DNA of 64,000 bases from an uncultured Lachnospiraceae bacterium (GCA_900548905.1 URMK01000013.1:56543-120542); one strand, 5' to 3'; counted from the first letter of the stretch, positions 32,366-41,781 are shown. Program-made: numbers and translations. Notes: generated by a model from the sequence alone, not told the origin.

Positions 32366-33503
32366 ATGAAATCACATGAAAACGGGAAAATCCGGCTATA
32401 TACGGGCAGCTACAATGCACCTGTACTGACCGGTGACGGAAGCATTTACCAGGGAAACGGAGAAGGAATATGTCTGTGGAGTTTGGAAGAAGAGACGGGG
32501 AAGCTGGAAAAAAAGAGGGCTTACGGACAGGCTCTCAATGCATCCTGGATGGCTGTTTCCCCGGATTGCAGGATGCTGTATGCGGTGAATGAACTGGATG
32601 ATTACCAGGGGACCCATGGCGGCGCCCTGAGTGCTTATCAGCTGGAAGAAGACGGGGGAATTGTGCTGAAAAAAACCCTTCCTGTCATGGGGGCGGCACC
32701 CTGCCATGTTAGCGGTGACAGCCGGGGCTGCTTTGTTTATACGGCTAATTATAACGGCGGGAGCATGAGCCGTTTCCGTCTTGCAGAGGATGGAAGCCTT
32801 TCGGAGATGGATTGGCAGCTAGTCCACAGGTTCGGGGAAAAAGAAAACCGGGATGGCAGGGAGAGACTGCGGAATCCCCAGCGCCAGGAGAAACCTCATG
32901 TACATAGTGCGGCTATAGAAGATGATTTCCTTTGGATTGCGGATTTGGGAACCGATGAAGTATCCTGTCTGGAGGCGGATAAGGGCAGAGGCACAATGGA
33001 ATGTGCAGCATCTGTTTTTCTTCCGGCGGGGAGCGGTCCTAGAAGTATAGCCTTTGCTCCGGATAATAAGAAAGTTTATGTGACCTGTGAGCTGAGTAAT
33101 GAGATTGCTGTGCTGGAGTGGAAAAAAGAGGAACGAATAATTACTCTGCAGCAGATGATATCCAGCCTGCCCGAAAGCGGAGGGAAAACACAGGGAAGTA
33201 CGGCAGGAGGAGTGGTTTTGTCCCCGGATAACCGGTTCCTTTATGTGGGAAACCGGGGGGGGTGACAGCATAGGAGTATATAGTGTGGATAACAGGGGGG
33301 ATCTTAAGGGGGTGCAGTGGATATCTTCCGAAGGAAAGAATCCCAGGGGATTTCAGATCTCCCCATCAGGCCGGTGGCTGCTGGCCGCAAATCAGGACAG
33401 CGATAATCTGGTGGTGTTTGAGAGGGATGATAAATCGGGGAAGCTGGAGAAACGGTGGATTTATGAGGCAGGGGCGGTGGTTTGCCTGCAGTTTTTAATT
33501 TAA
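32366..33503 (+). pseudogene. 6-phosphogluconolactonase-type lactonase, frameshifted at a G8 tract
   Basis: Seven-bladed propeller lactonase (Pgl/YbhE family): YTGSYNAPVLTGDGS at the start, APCHVSGDSRGCFVYTANYNGG, and KPHVHSAAIEDDFLWIADLG. The first frame stops at 33265 just after VGNRGG. The next blade continues in another frame: GGDSIGVYSVDN, then NPRGFQISPSGRWLLAANQDSDNLVVF, to 33503. The break lies in eight consecutive G (33255-33262); seven would restore an intact protein of about 379 aa. This is either a real or phase-variable frameshift, or a sequencing error. Confidence 0.85.
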
Positions 33504-33512
33504 TTCTGATAC

Positions 33513-33550
33513 AAAAATGTCTTCCGCTGATAAACGGAAGACATTTTTTG
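33513..33550. terminator. Bidirectional terminator
   Basis: AAAAATGTCTTCCG pairs with CGGAAGACATTTTT across a loop of 7 nt, with T and A tracts on both sides. It ends the lactonase unit and also faces the leftward ImmA-like gene. Confidence 0.88.
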
Positions 33551-33564
33551 TGATTTCATTTCAA

Positions 33565-34047
33565 CTAATCAGAGAAAAATCCAAATCTTTCAATAACGGT
33601 AAGTGCAGGCTCAAACAAAATAATATATTCTTCTATTTCAGCATAAATTCCATATTTAGAGTGATAAACGGCAAGGGCATCCTTCAGAAATTCTTCAGTT
33701 ACATTCAGTAAAACAGACATTTCATGAAGGTTTCTGCAACCCGATTTATAGGCATATATAATGCCTGTTAATCCGACTCGCTCATTATAAGCCCAGTATC
33801 GTCCTCTTAATTCCTGTTTCCGGTTTTCATCAATGTTTTGATTAATAATATTACCTGAGGCAGTATAATAGTGTCCCAGTTCTTCTGCAAGAACGCAGGC
33901 CCTTTCCGATGTAGTAGATAAGTTTTCATTTAAAGTGATAGTTCCGTCTATATAAAGTCCCTTTATCCTTTCACTTTGAAATGGATAGGTAATGACTTCT
34001 ACATGTTCATCATCCGCTTTTTGGGTTAATTTTTCATATTCATTCAC
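33565..34047 (-). CDS. ImmA/IrrE-family metallopeptidase
   Basis: 160 aa. The zinc-peptidase motif reads LAEELGHYYTASGN; in this branch Glu replaces the first His of HExxH, as is common in phage ImmA relatives. Such proteins cleave or inactivate their XRE repressor on a damage signal. A GTG start at 34047 is preferred because GGAGG lies about 11 nt upstream; an in-frame extension to 34191 would overlap the repressor. It sits 70 bp downstream of the repressor gene. Confidence 0.82.
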   Translation of the reverse strand: MNEYEKLTQKADDEHVEVITYPFQSERIKGLYIDGTITLNENLSTTSERACVLAEELGHYYTASGNIINQNIDENRKQELRGRYWAYNERVGLTGIIYAYKSGCRNLHEMSVLLNVTEEFLKDALAVYHSKYGIYAEIEEYIILFEPALTVIERFGFFSD

Positions 34048-34117
34048 TCGCTGCCATTCCTCCGCACTACTATATAATACGTTACTATAGCATAAATGAA
34101 GTACTATAAAACGGACT

Positions 34118-34423
34118 TTATTTCTTTCGGCTTTTAATGAAAGCAGCATATTGCCTGATTTCTTCCAACTCTTCCCGGGTGTATTCCTCACCGCTGAAGT
34201 GAGCGGCGATTGTTTCCGTCATCGTGTCCCAGCCATATATCTGATTCGGTTCAATTTTAAATATTTTGCACATCTTTTCAATCATATCCGCGTCAGGTTT
34301 ATTGTCGCCCCTTTCCCAGTTGGATATTACATTTTTGGACTTTCCCAGTTTTAAAGCAAGTTCTTCCTGTTTTAAATCAGATAAGAGTCTGAACTTCTTT
34401 ATATTTTCTCCAAGTTGCGTCAT
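34118..34423 (-). CDS. XRE-family repressor of the tail island
   Basis: 101 aa. The N-terminal helix-turn-helix (LKQEELALKLGKSKNVISNWERGDNKPD) is followed by a short C-terminal segment. AAGGAG precedes the ATG at 34423. It is divergent from the structural genes, with four operator-like repeats between them, one of which overlaps its own promoter. Together with the ImmA-like gene it forms a repressor/antirepressor module like that of ICEBs1 (ImmR/ImmA). Confidence 0.88.
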   Translation of the reverse strand: MTQLGENIKKFRLLSDLKQEELALKLGKSKNVISNWERGDNKPDADMIEKMCKIFKIEPNQIYGWDTMTETIAAHFSGEEYTREELEEIRQYAAFIKSRKK

Positions 34424-34453
34424 TGATTTTCTCCTTACCATCATTTATTAAAA

Positions 34454-34564
34454 ATTATACAGTGAAACTGTGTTGTTGTAAAGAAAATGTTCAGTTAATC
34501 TGTACATGATGCTTGACTATACAGAAATACTGTGTTAATTTAAAATAGTACAGTAATTCTGTAT
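34454..34564. promoter_or_regulatory. Operator array with divergent promoters
   Basis: Four 17-bp sites share ACAG-N5-CTGT or a close variant: 34457-34473, 34489-34505 (TTCAG variant), 34519-34535 and 34548-34564. Their centres are 29-32 bp apart, about three helical turns. The repressor promoter is TTTACA (34477-34482) - 17 bp - TATAAT (34454-34459) on the minus strand, overlapped by the first site. On the plus strand TTGACT (34513-34518) precedes site 3, with a weak -10 TAATTT. Confidence 0.82.
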
Positions 34565-34606
34565 ATTTAACAGCCAGTTCAGTGAATTATTAGAAAGGAG
34601 AATGTT

Positions 34607-35017
34607 ATGAATAAGCGGGAACTGAATCTTGAAAAATATGGAATCAGTGGAAAACGATATAAAGAATTAAGCGGATTTTGTGAACAATATCCGGAATGGA
34701 TGAGCAATTTAAAACGGCTTAAAAATCCGGGGGAAAGTATATCATTCTCCGGAGTCCGTGTACAGGAGACTCAGGGGAAGGGAAGAAAGGAAGAAAACGA
34801 AGATAGGAAGGAAGAGCTTGAAAGCAAATGTCATATTGTGGAAAATGTCGCAAGACAGGCCAGCCAGGATTTACAGCAGTATTTAATTAAATCCGTCTGC
34901 TATGAAGAACCTTTTTGGTATTTACGGGATATTATGGGAATCCCCTGTTGTCAAAGGACATTTTATGATTATCGTCGATATTTCTTCTATCTGTTGGACA
35001 GAGAGAAAAAAATATGA
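34607..35017 (+). CDS. Phage-type hypothetical protein, first gene under the operators
   Basis: 136 aa. It begins MNKRELNLEKYGISGKRYKE, followed by ELSGFCEQYPEW, a start often seen in small Firmicute prophage proteins; a charged linker (about 55-75) and a C-terminal basic segment CCQRTFYDYRRYFFYLLD follow. It may be an ArpU-like activator of the structural genes, judging by position only. AAAGGAG precedes the ATG. Confidence 0.7.
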   Translation: MNKRELNLEKYGISGKRYKELSGFCEQYPEWMSNLKRLKNPGESISFSGVRVQETQGKGRKEENEDRKEELESKCHIVENVARQASQDLQQYLIKSVCYEEPFWYLRDIMGIPCCQRTFYDYRRYFFYLLDREKKI

Positions 35018-35119
35018 CCACCTTAAGGACATTACCTTTTGTTATTCTACAGTTGTGAAAGAGATAAACGGTACCGTTCCTGCAAATCATGGTATTGAGA
35101 ATGAAAAGAGGTGATGTGA

Positions 35120-35305
35120 TTGGTGGAAGTAAGATGCGGAGGCTGCGGCAGAATGCTTGGAACATTTGAAGGCAGGGGAGAAGTGAAATGTCCAAAAACA
35201 GAATGTGGTGGTATGAATATATTTAATACATCAGAAAACTGTTATCAGTTTACTCCAAAATCCCGGATGGTGAAAAATCAGCAATCTGGAAAGGAACGAA
35301 ATTAA
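35120..35305 (+). CDS. Com-like zinc-finger protein
   Basis: 61 aa. It has CGGCGRMLG near residue 6 and KCPKTECGG near 23, a C-x2-C...C-x4-C pattern like the Mu Com translational regulator. The start is TTG at 35120 after AAGAGGTGAT (or GTG at 35123). In Mu, Com activates mom translation; no mom-like gene is here, so the target is unknown. Confidence 0.7.
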   Translation: MVEVRCGGCGRMLGTFEGRGEVKCPKTECGGMNIFNTSENCYQFTPKSRMVKNQQSGKERN

Positions 35306-35306
35306 T

Positions 35307-35390
35307 ATGACTGATAAAAGGATGGATATTCTATTCCGCATGCAGCAGGATTATTGCGGATGGAGATATTTTATAGAAAATAATAGGTAA
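35307..35390 (+). CDS. Possible 27-residue peptide
   Basis: A short reading frame (MTDKRMDILFRMQQDYCGWR...) begins 1 bp after the Com-like gene with GGAAAGGA upstream. It may be real, or a remnant. No family recognised. Confidence 0.3.
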   Translation: MTDKRMDILFRMQQDYCGWRYFIENNR

Positions 35391-35492
35391 ACCCCTTAAC
35401 ACGAATTATAAATTTCGGGAGGCCGGTTTTATTACAGACATGGACTCAGATTAAGGTTTACATATAACTAATTTAAATCAGGAGGAAAAATT

Positions 35493-35909
35493 ATGACAGT
35501 AAAAAAAGCATTAAGTACTATGGGAACAATTTTAGAATTCAGTACGGATGGAACAAGTTGGGCAAAATTATGTACTATTAAATCTTATCCGGCATTAGGC
35601 GGTTCTCCGGAACAGATCGAAACAACGGATCTGGAAGATGAGACCCAGACTTTTGTCCCGGGGGTACAGACTATGGAAGCAATGGAATTTTTGGCCAACT
35701 ACACGTTTGAAGCGTATACGGCCGTGAATGCCAAAGCAGGTACACCAGGCCAGTACAGACTGAGCATGGGGGCTGATGGTGCCGACGGTATTGCATCCTG
35801 GAGCGGGCAGCACATCGTATTTATAAATGAAGGCGAAGTAAACGGTGTTAGGGAGATGACTATCAGTGTATCACCTTCCACACGTATTACTGTAGCGGCC
35901 AAGGAATAA
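35493..35909 (+). CDS. Major tail tube protein
   Basis: 138 aa. The start MTVKKALSTMGTILEFSTDG and the phrase QIETTDLEDETQTFVPGVQ, followed by an Ig-like beta pattern and ITVSPSTRI-type end, match the TP901-1-like tail tube family. It polymerises in rings round the tape measure. A strong AGGAGG site precedes the ATG, as expected for a high-copy structural protein. No sheath gene is present, so the tail is non-contractile. Confidence 0.85.
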   Translation: MTVKKALSTMGTILEFSTDGTSWAKLCTIKSYPALGGSPEQIETTDLEDETQTFVPGVQTMEAMEFLANYTFEAYTAVNAKAGTPGQYRLSMGADGADGIASWSGQHIVFINEGEVNGVREMTISVSPSTRITVAAKE

Positions 35910-35977
35910 TATCTGAACCCAGCAGGGAGCCGGTTATCCGGCTTCCTATAAACAATAAAATAAGGGAGTATAAAAAT

Positions 35978-36277
35978 ATGAGCATTAAAATTAATAATAA
36001 GGAATATGAGGTTCCCCAGTTAGGATTTAAAGATATGGTAGCAATGGAGGATATGGGATTTTCTATCATTGATTTATTTCAAAATCAGAAGGTCTTTTCT
36101 GTTGCAACAGCATTTGTGGGAATTTGTGCGGGCTGTAAAAGAGAGGAAGCCGAAAGATTGATTGAACAGCATATTATGGGCGGCGGTTCCTTGGACAGTA
36201 TTTACGAAAGTTTTACTTTGGCGGTGGATCGAAGCGGTTTTTTCAAGAAACTTCTGGGGAGAGAACAGAAGGAATAG
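35978..36277 (+). CDS. Tail assembly chaperone (G-type)
   Basis: 99 aa, between the tube and tape measure genes, the invariable place of tail chaperones. It begins MSIKINNKEYEVPQLGFKDM. A slippery heptamer TTTTTTC lies in the correct phase near its end (36238-36244). A -1 shift there reads through to the next reading frame to give a 236-aa GT fusion (35978-36687). Confidence 0.85.
   Translation: MSIKINNKEYEVPQLGFKDMVAMEDMGFSIIDLFQNQKVFSVATAFVGICAGCKREEAERLIEQHIMGGGSLDSIYESFTLAVDRSGFFKKLLGREQKE
36238..36244 (+). other. Slippery site for -1 programmed frameshift
   Basis: Codons read GGT TTT TTC, so the heptamer T-TTT-TTC has the X-XXY-YYZ phase. After slipping back one base, 27 sense codons without a stop lead in frame to the downstream gene (GTG at 36325). 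The same arrangement (G/GT fusion) is known in lambda and many siphoviruses. Confidence 0.78.
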
Positions 36278-36324
36278 GCATTAATATAAAGGAAAAAGAA
36301 GTATATTGTCAAAAACAGCAATTT

Positions 36325-36687
36325 GTGTCGTATAGTGAAGTTATATATGAAGTGTGGCTGCCCGCAGCTATCCGGTTCGGCATTTCATTCGATTCTTTTT
36401 GGTGCATGAATCCACGTATTATTAACCTTTATCAGGATTCTTATATAAAAAAGATGGAAGAACAAATGGAGATGGAGAATTGGTATGCCTGGATTCAGGG
36501 ACAGTACCATATGGCATCAATTGCGGCTGCTATTGGTGGACGTAAGAGTAGATACCCTCAAAAACCTTTTGCTATTTTTGAGGAGAAGTGTCAGGTAAGC
36601 GGGGAAGAAAAATTTCTGTTGTGGGTTGAAGAATACAACAGGAGGTTTGAGAATAAAGAGAAACAAAATGATACTGAGCGCCCATGA
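36325..36687 (+). CDS. Tail assembly chaperone, T part (made by frameshift)
   Basis: 120 codons from the GTG at 36325, but there is no ribosome site before it, and the frame is open back to the slippery site at 36244, so it is most likely made only as the C-terminal part of a GT fusion. The phrase FDSFWCMNPRIINLYQDSY and YAWIQGQYHMASIAAAIGG are like other T proteins that contact the tape measure. Confidence 0.75.
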   Translation: MSYSEVIYEVWLPAAIRFGISFDSFWCMNPRIINLYQDSYIKKMEEQMEMENWYAWIQGQYHMASIAAAIGGRKSRYPQKPFAIFEEKCQVSGEEKFLLWVEEYNRRFENKEKQNDTERP

Positions 36688-36714
36688 GCGCCTTATGAAA
36701 GTGTGGTGTGATTC

Positions 36715-39114
36715 ATGGGAAAAGAAAAAGAAGAAGACGTTGGTAAATTACAGACATTTGTAACTGATCTTAAAACTTTGGGAGATGCAATAGGTAGTAT
36801 TGATGGAAACATCACCACTTTTTCAGACTCTATAGGGAAAATGGCAGGTGCTGTTGTCCCCAGTCTGGAAAAAATAGCATCTTCTATGCAGACGGGAGAT
36901 TTTGGAGGAGCTTTTAAAGAACTTGCAGGCGGACTGTTATCATTGGAGAATGTCAGTGGGGTAATAGGTACACTTTCACAAACAGGTCAAAGTATTATAG
37001 ATTTAAAAAAGAATTTATCTGGGTTAGGTCCGATTATATCAGGCGTGTTTGGAAGCGGAGGAGGGGCTCTTGCATCTATCGGTACAACATTATCAGGGTT
37101 ATCCTTACCTTTTGTAGGTATTATTGCGGCTATAGCAGCCCTCGCCCTTGCATTAATGGATCTATGGAAAACAAGCGAAACGTTTCGGAATGCAGTACAG
37201 TTGGCTTTTGATTTAGTAAAAGATAGTTTTGTTAATGCGTTTGATAAAATAAGTGAGGTTATTGGAACCTTATGGGAGCAAATAAAGAACTTAGGCGGCT
37301 CACTTTATGAATTTTATGAGGAAAGCGGTTTAAAAACCATTGTAGAAGCTTTTGCTTCCTTTACTACAGTACTTCTTGGTATTGTAGCTGGTGCAGCTAT
37401 TGATATTATTGCCAGTCAATTTGCAGCCCTAGGTATTATTCTGGGGGGAATTATTGATGTTATTACTGGTGTTGTGCAAGTTCTGACAGGAATTTTTACT
37501 CTCGATGGAGACAAATTCATGGAAGGTCTCCGAACAATCGGGGATGGACTTCTGGAAATATTCGGAGGAATTGGTGAATCATTATTAGGATGGTTTGAAG
37601 GGACACTATCAACTGTGGGGACAGCCATAGCGGAATGGTGGAATGGTACCGTACTTCCATTTTTTGCACAGATACCAGAAAAATTCAGGGAACTAATCGA
37701 GTCTATCGGTTCCTGGTTTGCGCAACTTCCGGAAAAGATAGGTTATGCTCTTGGTTATGCACTGGGATCCATCATTACCTGGGCTGAAGATCTCTATGTA
37801 TATCTTATTGAAAAAATACCCGAAATTATTGAGAATATTGTGGAATGGTTTATGGGACTTCCGGGAAGGATTTACGAAGCCGTTACGCTTGTTCTTGAAA
37901 AGGTAGGGGAATGGAAAGATGATTTCGTTGCATTTGTTAAAGAAAAAGTACCGGAAATTGTAAATACTTTAATTAGCTTCTTTGAAGAGTTGCCTGCTAA
38001 ATTCATAGAAACGGGAAAAGAGATTATCAATGGATTATGGAAGGGAATACAGGATGCATGGGAAGGATTGAAAAAATCAGTTGGTGAATTCTGTAACAGT
38101 TTTTTACAGGGATTTAAGGATGCACTTGATATTAACAGTCCAAGTAAAAAGATGTCTGAAATTGGCGACTACGCTATGATGGGACTTTTCCAGCCGTTTC
38201 AATCAAATGAAGAAGGCATTGCTCAGATAAATGCATTTGCAAACTCTTTTCTTGCATATTTTAGTATGGTATTTAGTCCGGAACGATTTATGGAAATCGG
38301 AAATGCAGCTATTTTAGGATTTTCTCAGGGAATAATAACTGCATTTTATAATTTTCAGATGATGTTTGCAGAACTGATGCTTCAATTTACGGATTCTATT
38401 GTTGAAAGTATGGCAGGAATAGGAATGGGGATTCTGGAGCCGCTTACGCTTCTGACTGAAGAAATGGGTATTATTTTGGAAGGAATTTCCCGGTTGATGA
38501 AAGCAGGATGGACGGGCATTATGATGACTACCCAGACTACATGGACACTGATACGTAATTCGGTTAAGTCACAGCTCAGTTTTATGCAATTGGACCTCAG
38601 GACAGGTATGGAAAAAACCAATCAGGAATGGGGGATTAAATGGAGAAGTTTTATAGAGATTGTCAATGAGGCCTGTAGAGATGTTCTCAATGCTGTTCAA
38701 AATCTTAATAATCAAATTAAAACAATCTGTAGTTCTATGGAGGCTTCCATCCAGTCAGTTAAAAAGGAAATGTCTACGTTAGGCGGTGGTATTGCTTTGT
38801 CAGCAAGAGGTTATGCCGGCGGAGGATATCCCAATACAGGAGAACTTTTTGTGGCACGGGAAAATGGGCTGCCGGAAATGGTAGGTACAATAGGAAACAG
38901 AGTTGCGGTAGCGAATAACGACCAGATTACAACTGCCATCAGAGACGCTGTTGTACAGGGAATCAATAATGAAGAACAGAATCATTTATTGAGAGAACAA
39001 AACTACTTATTACAGGCCATTCTTGAAAAAGAAGGAAATGTCATATTTGATACAAGGGAAGGATTGGAAGCTCTTGAAAAAAGAAGAAAACGTAATGGTT
39101 TCAGTTTTGCCTGA
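36715..39114 (+). CDS. Phage tail tape measure protein
   Basis: 799 aa, alpha-helical. Hydrophobic Gly/Ala segments lie near 100-150 and 220-275; repeated motifs W-F-x-x-L-P-E-K/G (WFAQLPEKIG, WFMGLPGRIY, FFEELPAKFI) are typical of tape measure proteins. The C-terminal part has NSPSKKMSEIGDYAMMG and GYAGGGYPNTGELFVARENG, both common in this family. Tail length scales with this protein, so the tail would be of the order of 100-120 nm. No peptidase or lysozyme domain is obvious. Confidence 0.92.
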   Translation: MGKEKEEDVGKLQTFVTDLKTLGDAIGSIDGNITTFSDSIGKMAGAVVPSLEKIASSMQTGDFGGAFKELAGGLLSLENVSGVIGTLSQTGQSIIDLKKNLSGLGPIISGVFGSGGGALASIGTTLSGLSLPFVGIIAAIAALALALMDLWKTSETFRNAVQLAFDLVKDSFVNAFDKISEVIGTLWEQIKNLGGSLYEFYEESGLKTIVEAFASFTTVLLGIVAGAAIDIIASQFAALGIILGGIIDVITGVVQVLTGIFTLDGDKFMEGLRTIGDGLLEIFGGIGESLLGWFEGTLSTVGTAIAEWWNGTVLPFFAQIPEKFRELIESIGSWFAQLPEKIGYALGYALGSIITWAEDLYVYLIEKIPEIIENIVEWFMGLPGRIYEAVTLVLEKVGEWKDDFVAFVKEKVPEIVNTLISFFEELPAKFIETGKEIINGLWKGIQDAWEGLKKSVGEFCNSFLQGFKDALDINSPSKKMSEIGDYAMMGLFQPFQSNEEGIAQINAFANSFLAYFSMVFSPERFMEIGNAAILGFSQGIITAFYNFQMMFAELMLQFTDSIVESMAGIGMGILEPLTLLTEEMGIILEGISRLMKAGWTGIMMTTQTTWTLIRNSVKSQLSFMQLDLRTGMEKTNQEWGIKWRSFIEIVNEACRDVLNAVQNLNNQIKTICSSMEASIQSVKKEMSTLGGGIALSARGYAGGGYPNTGELFVARENGLPEMVGTIGNRVAVANNDQITTAIRDAVVQGINNEEQNHLLREQNYLLQAILEKEGNVIFDTREGLEALEKRRKRNGFSFA

Positions 39115-39160
39115 ACCTGCAGTGAAACAATGGCCTGTGGCCGTATAGAAAGGAGGTAAT

Positions 39161-39538
39161 ATGTCAGCGTTTTTATTTGTAAACGGAATGGCATTCCCTG
39201 CTCCTAAAAGAGGATTCAAAATGTCAATCGTAACTAATGTAGAATCAAACATAAATGCTAATGGTGCAGTTGTAGGTCAAGTTGTAGGCAGGAACCAGTA
39301 TAAACTGGATTCTATGCAGTGGGATTGTCTGGATGCACAAGTATGGGAAAATATGCTGCAGGCGTTAAAACCTTTTTATATCCCTGTAACGTTTGAAGAT
39401 CCCGAAACCCGAAAAAGAAAAACACTATTCATGTATCCGGGAAACCGTAGTGCGGAACCATACAGACTTGACGAAGACAAACAAATAAAAATGTATCGCA
39501 ACTGCCAGATTAACCTTATAGATTGTGGGTGGGAATAA
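39161..39538 (+). CDS. Distal tail/baseplate-type protein
   Basis: 125 aa, immediately after the tape measure gene. It begins MSAFLFVNGMAFPAPKRGF and is beta-rich. Its position fits a distal tail protein or small tail terminator-like protein, but it is short for a full Dit. AAAGGAGG precedes the ATG. It ends TAATG, overlapping the hub gene start. Confidence 0.6.
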   Translation: MSAFLFVNGMAFPAPKRGFKMSIVTNVESNINANGAVVGQVVGRNQYKLDSMQWDCLDAQVWENMLQALKPFYIPVTFEDPETRKRKTLFMYPGNRSAEPYRLDEDKQIKMYRNCQINLIDCGWE

Positions 39539-41781
39539 TGCAGCAGTGTAGTAATAATTATAAAAAGTCAATGAAGAATATGCTTCGGAACAGAGGATAT
39601 ATCCGGATATATATTGGTGTGGTTAATTCCCAGGCACAAAAAAACGTCAATGTTTCAGATGAAAAAAATCAATTTACTTATTTTTCTGACGTGAAGGGAC
39701 CTTTTAATTCAGAAGCGGTGGAATACATATATGCGACAGGAGAACAGAACTTTTCAAGAGTTGACGGGAATTTTTATTTTCTGCCAAGAAGTGATAAAAA
39801 TATAGCATTCCGTCAAGGATTGGTAACGCAAGAACTGCTGGGAACAATTTATGTTTTTTTTGCACAGCAGGAATTAGATATAAAAGGTCTTACAATAGAC
39901 TTTGGTGGAAATTATCCCGTTGATTTTACTATAGATAATGGACATGAAATCTATAACTATACGGATAACGGTAAAGCTGTATGGTCCACCGAAGATGTAT
40001 TTTATAATACAACCTATTTCAAGATAACACCTCAGAAAATGTGTAAAGGACAGGGAAGGCTCAGAATTTACCAATTTATGTGCGGTATAGCTAACAGTTT
40101 TACAAACGGTGAGATATTAAAGTATTCATTTAAAGATTTTGTTTCCCCAATAACAGAAACGATACCGAGCCAGGATATGAGTATTACGGTAGATAATCAT
40201 AAATTATATTATAGTGCAGATAATCCGGACAGCACCTTAGCTTTTCTGGAACCCGGGCAGGAAGTAAAAGCAGCTTTTGGTTATGATGTGGACGGTATGG
40301 GGAAAATTGAATGGATTGCCGAAAATACAGTTTATTTAAAGAGCTGGACTGCCGATGATAAACAAGCAAAATTTACGGCAACGGACAGATTCGATTATTT
40401 GTCTGGAACATATTATAAGGGAAGGTATAGACCGGAAGGAATCAGCCTCTATGACCTGGCTCTTGATGTAATTCAGGATGCGGGTATTATTGATGAAAAA
40501 GAATACTTTATCGATCCTTATCTTAAAAATATTTACGTTTATAATCCCGTGCCCGTAGTAAAACATACGGAAGCTCTCCAGATGATTGCCAATGCTGGCA
40601 GATGTGTGCTGACATATGACAGAAAATGCAGAATTCATATGCAAGGTTCCTTTATTCCGGATATGCTGGCATCTTCCGATGATCAAACCGTATTTAGCCA
40701 GGTGCAGAATATTCTGGATAATGAGACAAAGAATGCCTATGCCATGGAAAGTAAAAATTTTTCTATTGTTGACGGCAGCATATATTTTATTTCAAATAAC
40801 GGGGAGTTTTTACAGACCGGATATGTAAGTGAGAGTATTGCTAATAAAACAGGTAATTTTGAAACCAATCCTGTTATTACTTTAAAACTTGAGGCTGCTA
40901 TGACTGCATTTGGAGTAAGCATATCGTTCAGAAATGTGGCACCGGATGAATTTGAAATACGTACATACTATCAAAACGTTCCGGTGACTGTAATTACCAT
41001 AGATGAGCCGGAGATCGAATTTGTATCACACGAAGAATTTCCTTTATTTGATAAAATGGAATTCATTTTTACCAAAGGAAAGCCTTATAGCCGCATCACG
41101 GTAGACTCTATAGAAATAGGAGATATCACCGATTATACACTTGAATACGGTGCAGATTTAATTGATTCTCCCACAGGGTTAAGACAAAATAAAGTTAAAT
41201 CCATTGATGTATTGAGGAAAACTTACCATAACTCTGTTGAATCCAGAAAAGATTTATGTACGGAAGAAATTGTGGTAAGTCCGGAATCAGACACATATAC
41301 CGTATATTTTACGAATGCTTCCTATGGATTTTCAGCAGAGGTATTAGAAAATCCCTTAATAACCTGTGATATTGAAGATTATAGTAATTATTTTGCAACG
41401 ATTAAATTTAATGGAGTCATAGATAAAACTTCTGTTACATGTAAAGTCAGCGGATATGAATACAAAGTGGAAGAGAATTATTATAGTGTAAAACATAATC
41501 ACCAAGGAGAAATAAAGGTATGGAAAAATCCGCTTATCAGCACCTGGCAGCAGGCAGCTGACTTAGAAAGATGGCTGGCGTCTTATTATTTAGGAGATAT
41601 AGAATATAGTTTGAAAATGCGGGGAGATCCGAGAATTGATGCTAATGATTTCTTTTTTCTGGAATTAAAGGAACGAGAAAATCCCATGATTTGCGGCTAT
41701 CAAAATGAAATCAGATTTAACGGAGCCTGGGAGGCTACAATGAAAGCGAGGAAGGTGGTGACAGAAGTTGGTAAGAAATAA
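39538..41781 (+). CDS. Tail hub / tail-tip baseplate protein
   Basis: 747 aa. The start at 39538 overlaps the previous stop (TAATG). The middle carries CRIHMQGSFIPDM and TATDRFDYLSGTYY, and the C-terminal third ends with VWKNPLISTWQQAADLERWL and DPRIDANDFFFLE, which resemble the gp27/Tal-like hub ends of Firmicute siphoviruses. No lysozyme or peptidase motif is evident. It overlaps the following gene by 14 nt. Confidence 0.75.
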   Translation: MQQCSNNYKKSMKNMLRNRGYIRIYIGVVNSQAQKNVNVSDEKNQFTYFSDVKGPFNSEAVEYIYATGEQNFSRVDGNFYFLPRSDKNIAFRQGLVTQELLGTIYVFFAQQELDIKGLTIDFGGNYPVDFTIDNGHEIYNYTDNGKAVWSTEDVFYNTTYFKITPQKMCKGQGRLRIYQFMCGIANSFTNGEILKYSFKDFVSPITETIPSQDMSITVDNHKLYYSADNPDSTLAFLEPGQEVKAAFGYDVDGMGKIEWIAENTVYLKSWTADDKQAKFTATDRFDYLSGTYYKGRYRPEGISLYDLALDVIQDAGIIDEKEYFIDPYLKNIYVYNPVPVVKHTEALQMIANAGRCVLTYDRKCRIHMQGSFIPDMLASSDDQTVFSQVQNILDNETKNAYAMESKNFSIVDGSIYFISNNGEFLQTGYVSESIANKTGNFETNPVITLKLEAAMTAFGVSISFRNVAPDEFEIRTYYQNVPVTVITIDEPEIEFVSHEEFPLFDKMEFIFTKGKPYSRITVDSIEIGDITDYTLEYGADLIDSPTGLRQNKVKSIDVLRKTYHNSVESRKDLCTEEIVVSPESDTYTVYFTNASYGFSAEVLENPLITCDIEDYSNYFATIKFNGVIDKTSVTCKVSGYEYKVEENYYSVKHNHQGEIKVWKNPLISTWQQAADLERWLASYYLGDIEYSLKMRGDPRIDANDFFFLELKERENPMICGYQNEIRFNGAWEATMKARKVVTEVGKK

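Noticed and set aside
34902..35114. 70-codon frame overlapping the first tail-island gene
   Set aside because: Shadow of the 34607-35017 gene in another frame, no ribosome site.
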